Positions 9,737-19,917 of a DNA stretch of 64,000 nucleotides are shown piece after piece; position 1 is the stretch's first letter; each line of letters starts with the position of its first letter. The translations under genes were made by a program, and so were the position numbers. The stretch spans positions 248,001 to 312,000 of the forward strand of contig JARVKI010000002.1 of assembly GCA_036674765.1 (NCBI GenBank), read 5' to 3'. The notes beneath the pieces are model-generated. The model was not told the DNA's origin. It searched no databases and saw only the letters and a program-made list of their open reading frames with translations. The DNA comes from Seiridium cupressi. Lineage: Eukaryota; Ascomycota; Sordariomycetes; Amphisphaeriales; Sporocadaceae.

Positions 9737-12242
9737 TTAATGCCAACATACCGATTCTGTTTCGAGCATGCAGCACGATGAGAAGGTGAGCGACCCCGGC
9801 GTTGTAATTGCAAAGTCAAGCAGCGATGGGACCCGATAGGCAGTGAAGGCGCTTGTCCAGGTCTGCTCTGTACTGTCTCCTGGCTGTTTGTTGACTAGGG
9901 ACTGACCATTGGCGCGTGCTTTTTGCACCAAGGAGCGTTCTGTCTTCTCTACCTCATCCAGGTATTTGGCGGTGAATATTGGATCTTTCGACCTGACATT
10001 GCATACGGCAAAGCAGCAGCGCACGACAGCAGCCATTAAATGATTCGGACGAGCTGAGCTCATGTTGAGCGTCTTCAATTGATACAGTGCTGAGTTGGTG
10101 ATTAAAATGAAGGGATCAAAAGACGGCCCAGTGGCTATCACAATTTTCCTCCATGTTCGAGGTTCCCGAATGAAGTCTCCAGTCGTCCGATGGAGGTAAC
10201 GCACGATACTTCTAGGCTGAATAGAATGCGGTAAATCTCTGACCTTCGTAGGTACCATATCTTCTGTTGACCTATTCTCAGTCGCTTCCAGGAGCCCCTG
10301 GCAACGGCTGTTTAACCTTCGTCGAATTTCCTCCCCTCTGGCATTAGAGTCCTTCAAGGACAGAGCCTTGACCTCGGCTGTAAAAGCGGCTGTAGGGTCG
10401 TTGTCATCTGCGAAGCTCATGGCCAGCGAGCTCATTGGTAGATACCGGTGTTCCTCGAATATATACAGTCTTTCTGATATGACCTCGTTGTAGCCTTCGA
10501 ATATTTGAAATAATTGGCAGGCATGAGTGTAATAGAATGGCTCAAGATTGCTTAGGATCTTCTCAAACAAGGCCTCCAGCTCCGAGGGCAGCTCATTGAG
10601 ACGGCGTTGCAGATCAGATATTCGATCAGAATTGGACAGTCCCCGCAAGAGCGAGTGGACAACGAGGTATACCCAAAAGAAAACGGCAGCCGACTTCTGC
10701 ACAATATCTCTCATGAGCTGGCTGGCGAACGCTGGTTGCTTCTCCTGCAATTTTGCGAAATGCGTATTCCCTTCAAACTTGCCAGTTACGTAGAGGAGGA
10801 TGTCATCGTGATTGAGACGGTCCATCGTTAGGCTCGGCTCACTTTCGAAAGCATCCTCGAAGATCAGCCATGGACGACTAGAAACGCAAATCTTCACATG
10901 CGCCAACTGTCCCGCCCGTATCAAAAGTTGGAGAACATCTTGTGTCTCTTTGGTTGTTGAACTCTTTTCGGCACCGTCAAGCTCATCCAATCCGTTCACA
11001 AAGAATACAAGACGTTCGGACGCCTCCGATATCATCGTTTCGAATGCATCTTTCAGTTCCGCCCATGTCCAGTCCCAATGCCCGATGTTTTGCGACGTAT
11101 ATGCGGCCCATCTCTTAGCGAACACACGGGTTATCATGCTCTTATGGACCTGAAGAGTCCCATATAGTAGCGTACGCAGAAGACCTTCTCGAGACTTCTG
11201 CATCTGCGACCCTGGATTCCAAAAGCAGAACGGTACTATGGTTATGTTATGACTCTTGCCCCAATCTCCATTCTGGAGTATTTGTTTCGTCCGTGGGTTC
11301 TGGAAGATGAACTTCATCAATGTCGACTTGCCAGAACCAGCTTTCCCTGTTATCCAATAAATGTTGGCGCCGTTATTGGACTTGAGCCATGTGGTGTAGT
11401 CGGCCGCTCCTCTTTCGGTCATCCCAGCGCCGTCAAATATCCACTCGTAGGTTTTACGGTAAGCCGGACAGATCTCTGCTTCCCGGCTGACCAATTGCCC
11501 ATAATGAAGGCGCTGCAAGATGCCCCTTGTGAAACCAAGGGTTTCCTGCGGTGTTAGATACCTCAATCGAGTAGAAAAAGCGTCAACATCACCGGGACGG
11601 GTAGGATTCCAGTCATGTCTGTAGAGCTCAGAGAGGAGATTCGTCTGCCAATCTCGACAGTCCATCATGAACGTTTGAATCTTTTTGCCAAGATCAGTTG
11701 GGTCATGACCCTCCCACTTCTCACTTGCGCTCTCCAATCGGTCGATCTGTTGACTAGGGACTGTATCAGCGTACGACTCCCAGGACGAAATCAAGTGACA
11801 AATACCGTAGACACATGAGCAATGTTGTGTCTAATTGTTTCCGAATGCGATCCACATCTTGCTCCAATTGCTTAACTTCACTCTCTGACCAGACGCACGC
11901 CAAGGCTTGGACGAACGATCCCCATCTAGTTGTTCGCGGCATCGATAGGAGCCTCGTTGTTGCGCTAAGAAGTTTCTTAGACACTGCTTGTGCTTCGTGA
12001 CTGAGAGTGTCCAGCTGCCTTTCCGCTTTGGATAACTTCTCCCGTGCGTTCGACGATGTCCATTGAACTGATTCATTTGCGAGCTCTGTGAGGTCATTGG
12101 CGATATACTCGAAGATTGCGTTCTGCTCCAGATCGATTCCGGTCCCAGTGTATATACGGTATGTTTTTGACACCAATTTGCTGGCGAAGTCAATCAATGC
12201 TATCGCATTGCTCGCGATTCCAAATGCCGTAACTGGATCCAT
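9737..12242 (-). CDS. NACHT-domain STAND protein (NLR-like) with fungal N-terminal domain
   Basis: Two exons (12242-11806 and 11753-9737) are joined over a 52-nt intron (GTATTT to CCTAG) and give 817 aa. The first 145 residues (MDPVTAFGIASNAIALIDFA, then helical segments) match the N-terminal domain common to fungal STAND proteins. The NACHT module begins with WITGKAGSGKSTLMKF (Walker A, about 280-293) and has Walker B-like LVFFVNGLDELDG, then the sensor-like KICVSSRPW. A helical region with HRTTGDFI follows. The protein stops at LLDFAITTP... CWH without the ankyrin, WD or TPR repeats often found in such proteins. The family acts in non-self recognition and regulated cell death. The role here is inferred from architecture. 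A frameshift near the 3' end that removed a repeat domain cannot be excluded. Confidence 0.83.
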
Positions 12243-12660
12243 GGTTGTCCTTTGGTTGAGCTGAGAAGTGAGATTTGGGAATTCGCCAAAGCAAGACTAC
12301 TGTTTCCCTCTTCCTTCCCAGACGGACCGCCTCGGAGACCCCAGCTATCAACTGCAGGTTGCTGCGTGGCATTACATTGTGCCACCACAATGCTGGGCTT
12401 GCATTGAATGACTGGCTGGAGGGAAGGGCGATCATGTTGGACAGGGCTGTGTTCAGATGGTCGCGTGTGTGACAATTGCAAACTGTTGTCCTCCAGCCTC
12501 TCCAGCAGGTTGAATCAAAACGGCCGGGCTACGTCCACAGAGACAGAGGTGAATTGATGATATCTTGTGCACTTCAACTAAAGCGGATCGACGGATTTAA
12601 AGATCGCTCAAAGTTATAGTATATTGTTACTGTTCAGCGATACACGGAGTGAATGCCTTT
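12243..12660. other. Short intergenic region upstream of the NACHT gene
   Basis: This should contain the NACHT promoter. I see no further gene or repeat. Confidence 0.45.
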
Positions 12661-13475
12661 TCAGATGCCCACATCATCCCGAGCGACACTATTAGCGCCA
12701 TTGGCAAAAGTGGACCATGCAGCACAGTTGTCCGTCAATATCCCCTCATCTGTGATACCAGCGATCTCCGACTCACGCTCGAGAAGCTGCAGAGCCAATC
12801 CCTCAACCGTATGCCAGCCAATCTGAAGAGCTTTCGTTACCGTGTTCTCGCTCAGTGCAGATGGTGAGCCTGGATTCAATCACATGGCACTGCATCACCC
12901 GTACGCCCGTGTTGTCGGTTGGAAATCCAAGCACCAAAAAGCCGTTGGCGGGGATTATGGCAACATCCCCTCGTGGTGGGTTGGAGAAATTGAGCTGACT
13001 AGTACCAGTATAGGTAGTAGGTCCCTCTTGGTCTAGAACATAAAAGGTGTGGCCATGAAGTCGGATTGGGTGGGTTTATTAAATGTTTAGAAGGTCTTTT
13101 TCTCCATCCTTTTTTTCGAAGATGGGCTGGAAACCTACAGCGCCAAGTGTAAAGAGCTCGATCACCAAATAAACTCATCGGTTAGACTCGTCCAAAATAT
13201 TGACTTGTTGCGCTGCCGACCAAATGTCGTTTTGCACGATAACCTGCTCCAATGCTAGACTCGTAGTCGGCGTCTTGTGGTACAACAATCTTGGCCATGC
13301 GATCAACTCACTAGGGTATTCACAATGCGTGTAGAATTGCTGGGCATTAATAGTCCATCAGACCAGACCGCTAGCATGACTAACAGCCACTTGGAAGTCG
13401 GCTTCCTCACCACCCGTACCAGCATCAAGTTCAAGGAATGAGATGAAATTCGGTAATGGCAGAAATAAGATATTG
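12661..13475 (-). pseudogene. Decayed laccase (multicopper oxidase) 3' half
   Basis: On the minus strand one frame reads from about 13475 through LPLPNFISFLELDAG, WTINAQQFY, LEQVIVQNDIWSAAQQVNIL, VYLVIELF, then the copper-binding HPIRLHGHTFYVLDQEG at 13072-13022. It continues with a plausible intron (12883-12823, GTGATT to TTCAG) that joins QCH to IGWHTVEGLALQLLERE. HPIxLHGH and HCHIxWH are T2/T3 and T1 copper ligand blocks of laccases, although here the second reads QCHIGWH. The frame is broken by TGA at 13358-13360 and 13175-13177 (the latter where laccases usually have Trp) and by TAATAA at 13076-13081, and no acceptor is left before HPIR. The cupredoxin domains 1 and 2 are absent upstream, where the DNA becomes AT-rich. 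It is a relic, not a working enzyme. Confidence 0.8.
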
Positions 13476-13819
13476 ATTATGGCTGGGTTAAGGCTATATT
13501 GTGTGGTGAAGGGAAGAAGATATAATATACATAAATATCTCTAATCCCTTATCCCTTATCAGGGAATAAGATTTGATTATGTGTGTAACCTGAAACAAGA
13601 ATGCTGCAATTAAAACCCCAGTTACTCCTCCTATATATTAATACCCCATATCCCTAAACTGTGCCATTAGTAAGAAGCATAACCCGAAGACTAACATCGT
13701 TCCTCCAAACTTCTTCAGACCCCGCCAATGATAAACATTAGAGGCGCGGGCCCCATGACACGGCCTTCGAACCGCCGGAGAATGTACTAATACAATGAAG
13801 TGACGAAAACATATCGGTG
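13476..13819. other. AT-rich spacer beside the laccase relic
   Basis: This is AT-rich DNA with an imperfect hairpin of cttatccct and agggaataag near 13548-13570 and a repeated atccctt motif. No gene is visible. It may be the boundary where the laccase 5' half was lost. Confidence 0.45.
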
Positions 13820-15127
13820 TTAATTACGGCCAGAGACCAAATGGGCGACAATAAGCGCCATTGTCATGACGAAGGGTACCAGGGGTATAGTCCTCAAAGA
13901 TGCGTCGGCGGTGACCACTGGTGTGGCACTGGCACTAGCACTGGCTGACTGTGAACTGTCTCCATCGTCACTAGATCCTGAGGAGCTGCCTGAGGAACTG
14001 TCTGAGGAACTGCCTGAGCTGCCTGAGCTGCCGGAGTTGGCAGACTGCGAGTTATCTTCATCGTCGGTGGATCCCGAAGAGCCGTCGCTGTCAGACGAGT
14101 GAGAACCACTGTTGTCACTGGCAGATGCCGAAGAGCTACTTGCGGCAGATGAATCTGAATCGTTTCCATCATCGCTAGATGCCGAAGAGCTACTGGCGCT
14201 AGATGAAGCCGGATTGTCTCCATCATCGCCGGATGCTAATGTGCCATTGGTCGTAGACGATTGCAGATCGTTCCCAATGTTGTCCGATGATGAGGACGAT
14301 GAAGATGAAGATGAAGATGCAGAGCTTCCGTTGTCGTCAGATGAAGAGGAGTCGCTCGTGCCGGATGAATCTGAATCATCTGCACTACTGTCCAGGCCTG
14401 GGCTTGAAGTTCCGGAAACAGTGTCGGCTGTGGCGGTGGCCTCCATGGTCCCCGTTGCAGTGCTGTCTTCGTCATCAGCTGTACCACTGCCCGTGGCTTG
14501 GGTATCAGATCCAGTGCCCGTTGCAGTGCTGTCTCCATCATCTGTATCACTAACCGTCTCTTGGGCATCGGATCCAGTGCCCGTGGCATTACTGGCTGCT
14601 GTAGCATCTCCTTCATCTGAGTCGTCAGATGTACCAGTGGCAGTTGCGCTTGACGCATAAGCGGTAGCGGTTCCTGTAACGAACGGTGTGCTGCCACTCG
14701 GACACGTCATCGTCTTGATCACGGGGGTGGCCGCACATACGTGGCAAGTTGCCTCCGTGACGGTGAAGCCGTAAGGTACGGTGGTCGGTGTCGCGAAGGT
14801 CGGCAATGTGGACATGCCAGCGTAGGTCTCCGTGACGGTATACGCTTGCGATGTGATTCCCTGAGAACAAAATGCTTCGTAAGTCGTGGTGAAGGTGCTC
14901 GTGACCGTGCATGTGTCGCAGCCGCACGCCTGGCACGAAGGCATGCTATAAGCACATGTGCCTTCCGGATACGGTGCTGCGGTCGTCTTCGTGACCATGG
15001 ACCCGCTAGGCTCCGTGGGATCGTAGCATTCAGTGACCACTGAAGTCACATAGGCCAACATCTGAGCGCCTCCCAAGGAAATATATCCCCCAACCGCCGC
15101 AAGAGTGAGTAACGAGTGACTTTTCAT
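13820..15127 (-). CDS. GPI-anchored Ser/Thr-rich cell-wall protein
   Basis: A single exon codes for 435 aa. The protein has a signal peptide (MKSHSLLTLAAVGGYISLGG), a Cys-containing N-terminal region of about 140 aa (TCAYSMPSCQACGCDTCTVT; TCHVCAATPV), a Thr/Val/Tyr-rich part with repeats of TVTETY-like units, and about 250 residues dominated by Ser, Asp, Gly and Thr. It ends in a hydrophobic segment (IPLVPFVMTMALIVAHLVSG) with a short tail, as in GPI attachment signals. Such proteins are O-mannosylated and cross-linked to the wall, where they act as adhesins or structural mannoproteins. No enzymatic domain is visible. The Ser/Asp tract has internal direct repeats and would be prone to length change. 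Confidence 0.78.
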   Translation of the reverse strand: MKSHSLLTLAAVGGYISLGGAQMLAYVTSVVTECYDPTEPSGSMVTKTTAAPYPEGTCAYSMPSCQACGCDTCTVTSTFTTTYEAFCSQGITSQAYTVTETYAGMSTLPTFATPTTVPYGFTVTEATCHVCAATPVIKTMTCPSGSTPFVTGTATAYASSATATGTSDDSDEGDATAASNATGTGSDAQETVSDTDDGDSTATGTGSDTQATGSGTADDEDSTATGTMEATATADTVSGTSSPGLDSSADDSDSSGTSDSSSSDDNGSSASSSSSSSSSSSDNIGNDLQSSTTNGTLASGDDGDNPASSSASSSSASSDDGNDSDSSAASSSSASASDNSGSHSSDSDGSSGSTDDEDNSQSANSGSSGSSGSSSDSSSGSSSGSSDDGDSSQSASASASATPVVTADASLRTIPLVPFVMTMALIVAHLVSGRN

Positions 15128-16578
15128 GTTCGCAGTGTCTTTCTGGCACTCCTGAAATGATTTGATTTGAAGCTTTGAAAGGTAGATTGAGGGAGGGACG
15201 AAACCATCCGTGGAGTGTGCGGCTTGATATCCTTATTGAATCTATCGTCCGGCTCATCCCGTATTCTGGCCATCTCATGTGACCTTAGCCCATCACTCAG
15301 TGGAGTTGCGCGGATAGCCAATGCGGACAAAAGCTGAGTCATTGATGGCGATTTCGTATTGGGTAGGTGTAGATGGTGAGAATCATCGCCTTACTCGCCA
15401 TGCGAGACACCTAATAAAGGCATGTTTGGGATCAGAGGCGTTTCGATGCTAGGTCTAGATGGCTTAGCACTAGGCTCTTGACAGGTACGCGGTTGTGTCT
15501 TACAACGGGTTGATTCAGTGCCAAATCTAAATTCGACCTCATGATCGGGAAATATCCACTTGGCCTCTTGATCGACGCAGAAGTCTAGACTGATACTCAA
15601 CTGTAGACCACTCTGGCCAAATCATAAGATAATCTCGTTCTAATATGTGCTATGGAATTAGACTTCGGATTATGGCGATCGATCTCAGCCGGGGTTTCAA
15701 ATATTCAGAGGGTGTGTACGATTGGGACACAGAAAAGAATTACGTGGCAATGCTTTCTGGCAACCTCCATTTCTCGAATAGCTTGCATGGTTTTCAGGCT
15801 TATTAGACACGCCTTGGTAAACTTCGTTAATATCAATATCTCCATTATTCCCGTCAAAAATATGTTGCTTGTCTACGAAGATGTGTAGAATTGTCTCTGA
15901 TCACTATAAGGGTGCGAAACATCGTGTCGCACTGGTAATGATGCTACGACGTAAGTTCCTAGCTATATGGTATCTTATGGAGGCTCTCACCAAAAGTGTC
16001 CACGTATATGCCCTTGGAAACAATTATTTGGTTCAAAGTTCCACCGTTGGTACAAACCTTTATCGAGAACCCCGGGTTACCCATTCGTTCTGGGCCCGAA
16101 GAGAACCAAAATAATAGGTAGAATACTCGAAAAAGACAAGCGACCTGCGAAAAGGTAATCCAATCCACAAAGAAAGAAAATCAATCTAACGACTATCTGA
16201 TATAAGATGACTATCATCCTGCACCAATCAGCCTTTTCCGTGAATCGCTGCGCCTCCGTCCCAAGCCTGGAGGCTATGTAACTAGAGGCAGCCAACCAAG
16301 CCGAAAGTGGATAAAATAAACTTTCGCTTTTCCTATTCGGGGAGCGCACCCACAGCTGTCACTCGCGGACGTCATAGGCGCGCAACTCTGCGATGGCTTC
16401 ACCCATGACCAAACTACCAAATGTAGAATTTCAATATTAAAATTCGATAAAAGGACTTGTCAGAACAAATTAGATTGCCTTCAATAACGCCCATATCTGG
16501 TTCAAATCTACGAGATACCCGAAAGGAACCCGCCACTGCCAACATAGCCAAATCATCGATCCTCAGATCACTACCGTG
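15128..16578. other. Intergenic region between the wall protein and the SDR gene
   Basis: This 1.45 kb region lies between two divergent genes. It is fairly AT-rich from 15600 to 16300. ORFs of 60-90 codons are present on both strands but none has family features. It presumably holds the promoters of both neighbours. Confidence 0.5.
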
Positions 16579-17677
16579 ATGGCTTTGAATGAGAAGGTCG
16601 TGCTTCTGGTCAGTCCGTGTCTCTGACCATGCTTTATGCTCATTTTAATTGACCCTCGTAGACAGGAGCCTCCATGGGCATTGGCGAGGCCATCGCCCAT
16701 GCTCTGGCCGGCCAAGGAGCCAGATTGGCTCTAGTCTCACGGACGGAGGCGAGTATTTTCTCTATATTGTAAGAGATGTGCATAGTGGCTGACTATCATG
16801 GCAGGAAAAACTCAAGGAGCTATCTCAACGCCTTCAGACTCAAAATGCCGGTTGCAAAGTAACCTACTATGCACTCGACGTGGGGAGTCACGAGGCAGTA
16901 GACAAGGGCGTAGCACAAGCTGTCAAAGACCTCGGCCAGATCGACATATTGATTAATAACGTGCGTTGGCGAACACAGGCTATCGTAGGCATGCATATGT
17001 GGCATGTACTGACCAAGAGCACCAGGCCGGCCTTGCCCTAGGCACACCAGCGCGCTTTCCGGAGCTGAAAATATCCGACATCGTTACGATGAACAATACC
17101 AACGTTAATGGGTACATGTTCGTTACCCATGCAGTTCTGAATCACTCAATGTTATCCAGGGGCGAGGGTACCATCCTAAACATCACGTCCACTACTGCCT
17201 TGGAAGCGCCACCATTCCCGGGTGAGACGGTGTATCACGCGAATAAAGCCTTACAGGAAGCTTTCACTAATGCCTTGCGAAATGAGCTCAACGAGACGAA
17301 TATCCGGGTTCTGGCCCTACGACCAGGGGTGGTAGCTACGCACTTCCATACGCAACGCGTCGGGTTCGACAAGGAGATGTACGACGGGTTTATGAAAGGC
17401 TTCCAGTAAGTCTTCAGCAAGACCTACAGATGAAGACGATGTATTTACCGATACAGACCATTGCTGGCCGAAGATGTTTCTGAGGCCGCCGTATTCATGT
17501 TGAGCCAGCCGCTGAATCGCTCAGTAAAGGCGCTAGATGTGGTCCCGTCAGGTACGTCTTTCTTCTGGGGAAATGGCAATATGTGCTGTGCTGATGCTGA
17601 GAATAGCACAACGATCCCTAAATGTGTTCGACAGAAAATGGAACGAACGGAACGGGAAAGAAGAGGCGCAGATGTAG
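16579..17677 (+). CDS. Short-chain dehydrogenase/reductase (SDR)
   Basis: Six exons (16579-16608, 16662-16748, 16805-16960, 17026-17405, 17457-17551, 17607-17677) code for 272 aa, a normal classical SDR length. The cofactor motif is TGASMGIGEAIA (residues 11-22) after VVLL. Next come DVGSH, the INNAG-type block (DILINN joined to AGLALGTP), ITSTT with the catalytic Ser, and YHANK, the YxxxK active site. Most classical SDRs also carry an Asn in helix alpha4, supplied here by the NTNVNG segment. Exon 2 ends before GCGAGT, so the second intron appears to be of the rare GC-AG class; the joined reading SRTE-EKLKELSQ supports this. The enzyme reduces or oxidises a carbonyl/alcohol with NAD(P)(H). 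The substrate is unknown. Confidence 0.85.
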
Positions 17678-17923
17678 TAGCCAGTAAAGTTACAATCTTT
17701 AATCTCCACACTGTCCCGGCGGGGCAGATACTGATACAAAGTAGTTATTTGATGCTATCACCATTTCATTACTATTGGTACATTATGCATATAAAGTTTT
17801 GCCATAAAGACTGCTAGTGTGGATTTCCCACTTCAATCTGAGAGTGTGCGGTTTTTTCCACCATACTATCATGACGTGTTCCTATCACACGACTTAGTCC
17901 AAACCTTCTTTTGGAATTGGTGT

Positions 17924-19917
17924 TCATGACGTCGGCTGTGCTGGTAATGACATGAACGACGCTCCTCTCTGGCCTTGATGAAGCCAGTCCTGCACTGTGG
18001 GTGGAACTGGTATAGTGTTCACTGAAACGGATGGCTCCGCTTCTTGACCATCTCTCAATTCTCCGTGGGAGTTCATCGGGATTTTCATATCGTGAGCAGC
18101 CGAGGCGCGATTGCCTTGGATGATGAGGTCTGTCTCACTTTCACTTGATGCGCCCTCCTCCATACCATAAATTCGATTGCTGGCTTCCAGAACATCCACC
18201 CAGTTGCGTGCTGGCTGTCGTACTGGATGCGACTGTTTCCATTGACCAGCCGCACTGTCTCGAGCTGGTGGCGACATCGGGTACGAGTATTTCCTATAAT
18301 CGGCGCCGTAAGCGCTGGGGCTATAGACGCCTTTCGAGTTCCCAGTCGAGTTGCCCGTGGGCTTTGTGCTGCCTCTGCTCCCCTTGGATCTGGGCCAAGT
18401 AATAGTGATACGCGGTATCCAGGGGTCGACGTATGGGCGCAGCGCAGGTAGACTACCGCATACAACTGCCATGAGATTTTCGATCAAGCTCCAAAGGACG
18501 ACGTCGACATCGTTCCCTGCAACACTTCGTCAGCAGTTTCAAGAGCCTATATCATACAGCTAATACCTACATGTGGCGTCGTGTCCCTCATTCAACGCTA
18601 AGAGGTACCTTAAGCGCACGATACTGGCAATTGTACCACTATCGGTAGATATCACAGTCAATCAGCGTTCCTATCAGATCAGCCAAATGAAATATGACTC
18701 ACAATGAAGCGAATGCAAACATGATAGCAACACCCCATCGCTTGCGTCCGCTGACTTGTAGCTTTTGCAACTCGGGTATAGGCAGGAGCACTAGTGCGAG
18801 GTCTTCTGCGATCGCCATGATCGCCCCTGAGAAGATTATTGCTTCTTTGTTCAAGCATTTGGCGTCGATGATGGTCGCATCCCAGAACGCAGATACAGGC
18901 GAACACTGGAAAAGGACAACGAAAGTATATATCACTCCGTGGAGGACCTCGTAGAAGATGAAGACTGTGACAGTCCATCGGAACCAGAGGGAACCAGCGA
19001 CATTGAAAACTCGTCGATACAGCAGGAGAATTGCCACTTTAGACGTAATTTGGACCCAAATATAGGCAATTTGTCCGGTATAACTCAGCTTTCCTTGGTC
19101 AATATCCGACTTGATATCAATTGATACGAGAAGGTACTTACTAGCTGAAGCTTTGTTCCATTTGTCCAGTCAAAATTCCAGATATGTACGCCGAAACCCA
19201 CTCGAGCACAGACGATCTGAATAGCCGCAAGAATTATCAGAAAGACCTTTAAATATAAAAATAAGTATTGGCGATTCTCGTTCGGAGAGGGGACCTCATA
19301 CAGTCGCAGTGATAGACACGTAGTCATCGGACCAGAGCCTCTTCGTCAGTTTCCACCTTGCTGCACAGCGAGCCACGACGACTGGTACAGCCAAAGCGAA
19401 GGTGACTATACAAGTAGTGTATATGACATACACCCGGGATCCTTTCGGATATGCTTTGCACATGGCATTCTCGAGATACATGGATACTATTCCAACATCA
19501 GCCCAGTCAATCAGTCTTCCACCAATTATCTTACCTCCTGCATCATACGTATCGCAACTAAGCTGGGCGCATGTTGAAAGCTCGGCTCGAGCAGTAATAT
19601 TCGTGCAAAAGCAGTCCAGCATGGAAATCATTGTCGTCAACGAACATTGCGCTGACTGTACGCTAGATAGAGCGCATGATTGCTATGAGAGATATGAGTA
19701 ATACCCACGTGGTGACAAAAACACGGACGGGGAGGTGTCTAGAGACCGACTCAATGATATTCTTACTTACGGAGCATATCGGAAAGCCTAACAGTACCAC
19801 AGCTGGTGTCATCTCAGACGAAGAACTCCCCGATGAGTTCGAGGTAGAGTCCAAGGCGATAACACCCGGGACGATCATGAAAGTCGTGAGGGCTGTCCAA
19901 AACTGTGTGTTCCACAT
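17924..19917 (-). CDS. CFEM-containing seven-transmembrane receptor (PTH11-type GPCR)
   Basis: Six exons (19917-19771, 19655-19302, 19216-19142, 19088-18703, 18623-18571, 18516-17924) code for 535 aa. After a signal peptide (MWNTQFWTALTTFMIVPGVIA) comes a Cys-rich region (PICSSAQCSLTTMI, DCFCTNITA, STCAQLSC) resembling a somewhat degenerate CFEM domain. The seven-helix domain follows, with FGVHIWNFDW, VAILLLYRRVFNVAG, CSPVSAFWD and TWNDVDVVLWSLIENLMAVV, all typical of rhodopsin-like fungal integral membrane proteins. The cytoplasmic tail of about 170 aa is hydrophilic. PTH11 relatives sense surface cues and act upstream of cAMP signalling in some plant pathogens; that role is not shown here. 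The 115-nt first intron is the least certain part. Confidence 0.8.

Noticed and set aside
14112..14660. 182-codon plus-strand ORF within the wall protein
   Set aside because: Antisense of the Ser/Asp repeat tract of the GPI-anchored protein; the repeats keep several frames open.
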